This document shows positions 4,935 to 5,247 of a stretch of 5,247 bases of DNA, piece by piece; positions within the stretch are counted from its first letter, which is position 1; every line of letters starts with the position of its first letter. This DNA comes from Fusobacteriales bacterium (GTDB lineage: Bacteria > Fusobacteriota > Fusobacteriia > Fusobacteriales > Leptotrichiaceae), in assembly GCA_031285605.1 (NCBI GenBank), contig JAITVW010000297.1:1-5247 (forward strand), in the 5' to 3' direction. The translations under genes and the position numbers were made by a program. The notes below the pieces were generated by a model. That model was given only the letters and a program-made list of their open reading frames with translations, was not told the DNA's origin and did no database searches.

Positions 4935-5247
4935 ATGGAAAGCAGATTTTTTATAACCAAGGATATAAAAGAGCATAAGAAAGGGAGAGATATCCTGAAT
5001 ATTTTGAAAAACTACAGTATTGTCAGCTCGGAAGCGGAATTTCTAAAAATTTTGAAAGAGAAAAAAGCAGGTTTTGAAAAAGAAAAAGGATATTTTTTAT
5101 TTACGGTAAAAAAGGGCAGATTTTTGAAATCATATCATCTTGATGAAAATTTTCAGAAGATAAAGGAAGAATATTATCTTTCATATGAAAATAACTGCCC
5201 TTTTAACTGTGTTTACTGTTATCTGAAAGATTATTACAGCCACGGGG
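4935..5247 (+). CDS. SPL-like radical SAM protein, 5' part only
   Basis: The first 104 codons of a gene that runs off the right edge. Its start is ATG 4935, with AAGGA at 4925-4929 five bases upstream and a 15-base gap after the PPK2 gene, so it is very likely the third gene of the operon. The N-terminal 80 residues are basic and resemble the leader domain of spore-photoproduct-lyase-like proteins, including KKGRFLKSYHLD (59-70). The radical SAM cluster motif follows: C88-P-F-N-C92-V-Y-C95-Y-L, which would bind a 4Fe-4S cluster and S-adenosylmethionine to make a 5'-deoxyadenosyl radical. The CPFNCxYCYL form is typical of the SPL group, whose founding member repairs thymine dimers in spores. 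Whether this one repairs DNA is unknown, because the substrate-binding part lies outside the window. Confidence 0.8.
   Translation, partial: MESRFFITKDIKEHKKGRDILNILKNYSIVSSEAEFLKILKEKKAGFEKEKGYFLFTVKKGRFLKSYHLDENFQKIKEEYYLSYENNCPFNCVYCYLKDYYSHG

Noticed and set aside
1..5247. Mobile element, CRISPR array, toxin-antitoxin or phage-defence system
   Set aside because: No transposase, integrase, terminal repeats, regularly spaced repeats, or toxin or defence domains were seen; all genes are recognisable housekeeping or accessory families of similar base composition.

Overview
The window is AT-rich DNA with strong AGGAGG-type ribosome binding sites, AT-rich codon use and tight gene spacing. The ribosomal protein S15 sequence and the gene styles suggest a low-GC anaerobe, most likely Fusobacteriota of the Leptotrichia/Sebaldella kind. 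That placement is an impression from protein style and was not tested by a search. All genes look chromosomal, intact and ordinary in composition. No mobile element, CRISPR array, tRNA or rRNA was seen.

Layout. (1) Positions 1-387: rpsO (ribosomal protein S15), with a long hairpin in its leader (30-60) and its own intrinsic terminator (361-387). (2) Positions 423-2944: a plus-strand group made of a phosphinothricin/YncA-type GNAT acetyltransferase, a 12-helix MATE exporter 2 bases behind it, and after a 90-base gap a second, unrelated GNAT acetyltransferase. (3) Positions 3005-3050: a perfect 16-bp inverted repeat that can terminate transcription from both sides. (4) Positions 3074-3442, minus strand: a small DUF4870/Tic20-like membrane protein that converges on that terminator. 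(5) Positions 3443-3684: a divergent control region with two well-formed sigma-70-type promoters whose -35 boxes lie 3 bases apart, followed by a leader of about 147 nt. (6) Positions 3685-5247, plus strand: a tight three-gene operon of a very small beta-carbonic-anhydrase-like protein, a PPK2-family polyphosphate kinase, and the first 104 codons of a radical SAM protein resembling spore photoproduct lyase (SPL), cut by the window edge.

How the genes fit together. The first GNAT and the MATE exporter look translationally coupled; a modify-and-export detoxification pair is a reasonable guess, with substrate unknown. The carbonic-anhydrase-like, PPK2 and SPL-like genes share one promoter and have gaps of only 2 and 15 bases. 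This points to co-expression, perhaps under stress (polyphosphate/nucleotide balance plus a radical SAM enzyme), but no shared pathway is proven. No clearly new defence or mobile system is visible. The most interesting items are the rpsO leader hairpin, the divergent promoter region with its structured leader, and the unusual three-gene operon.
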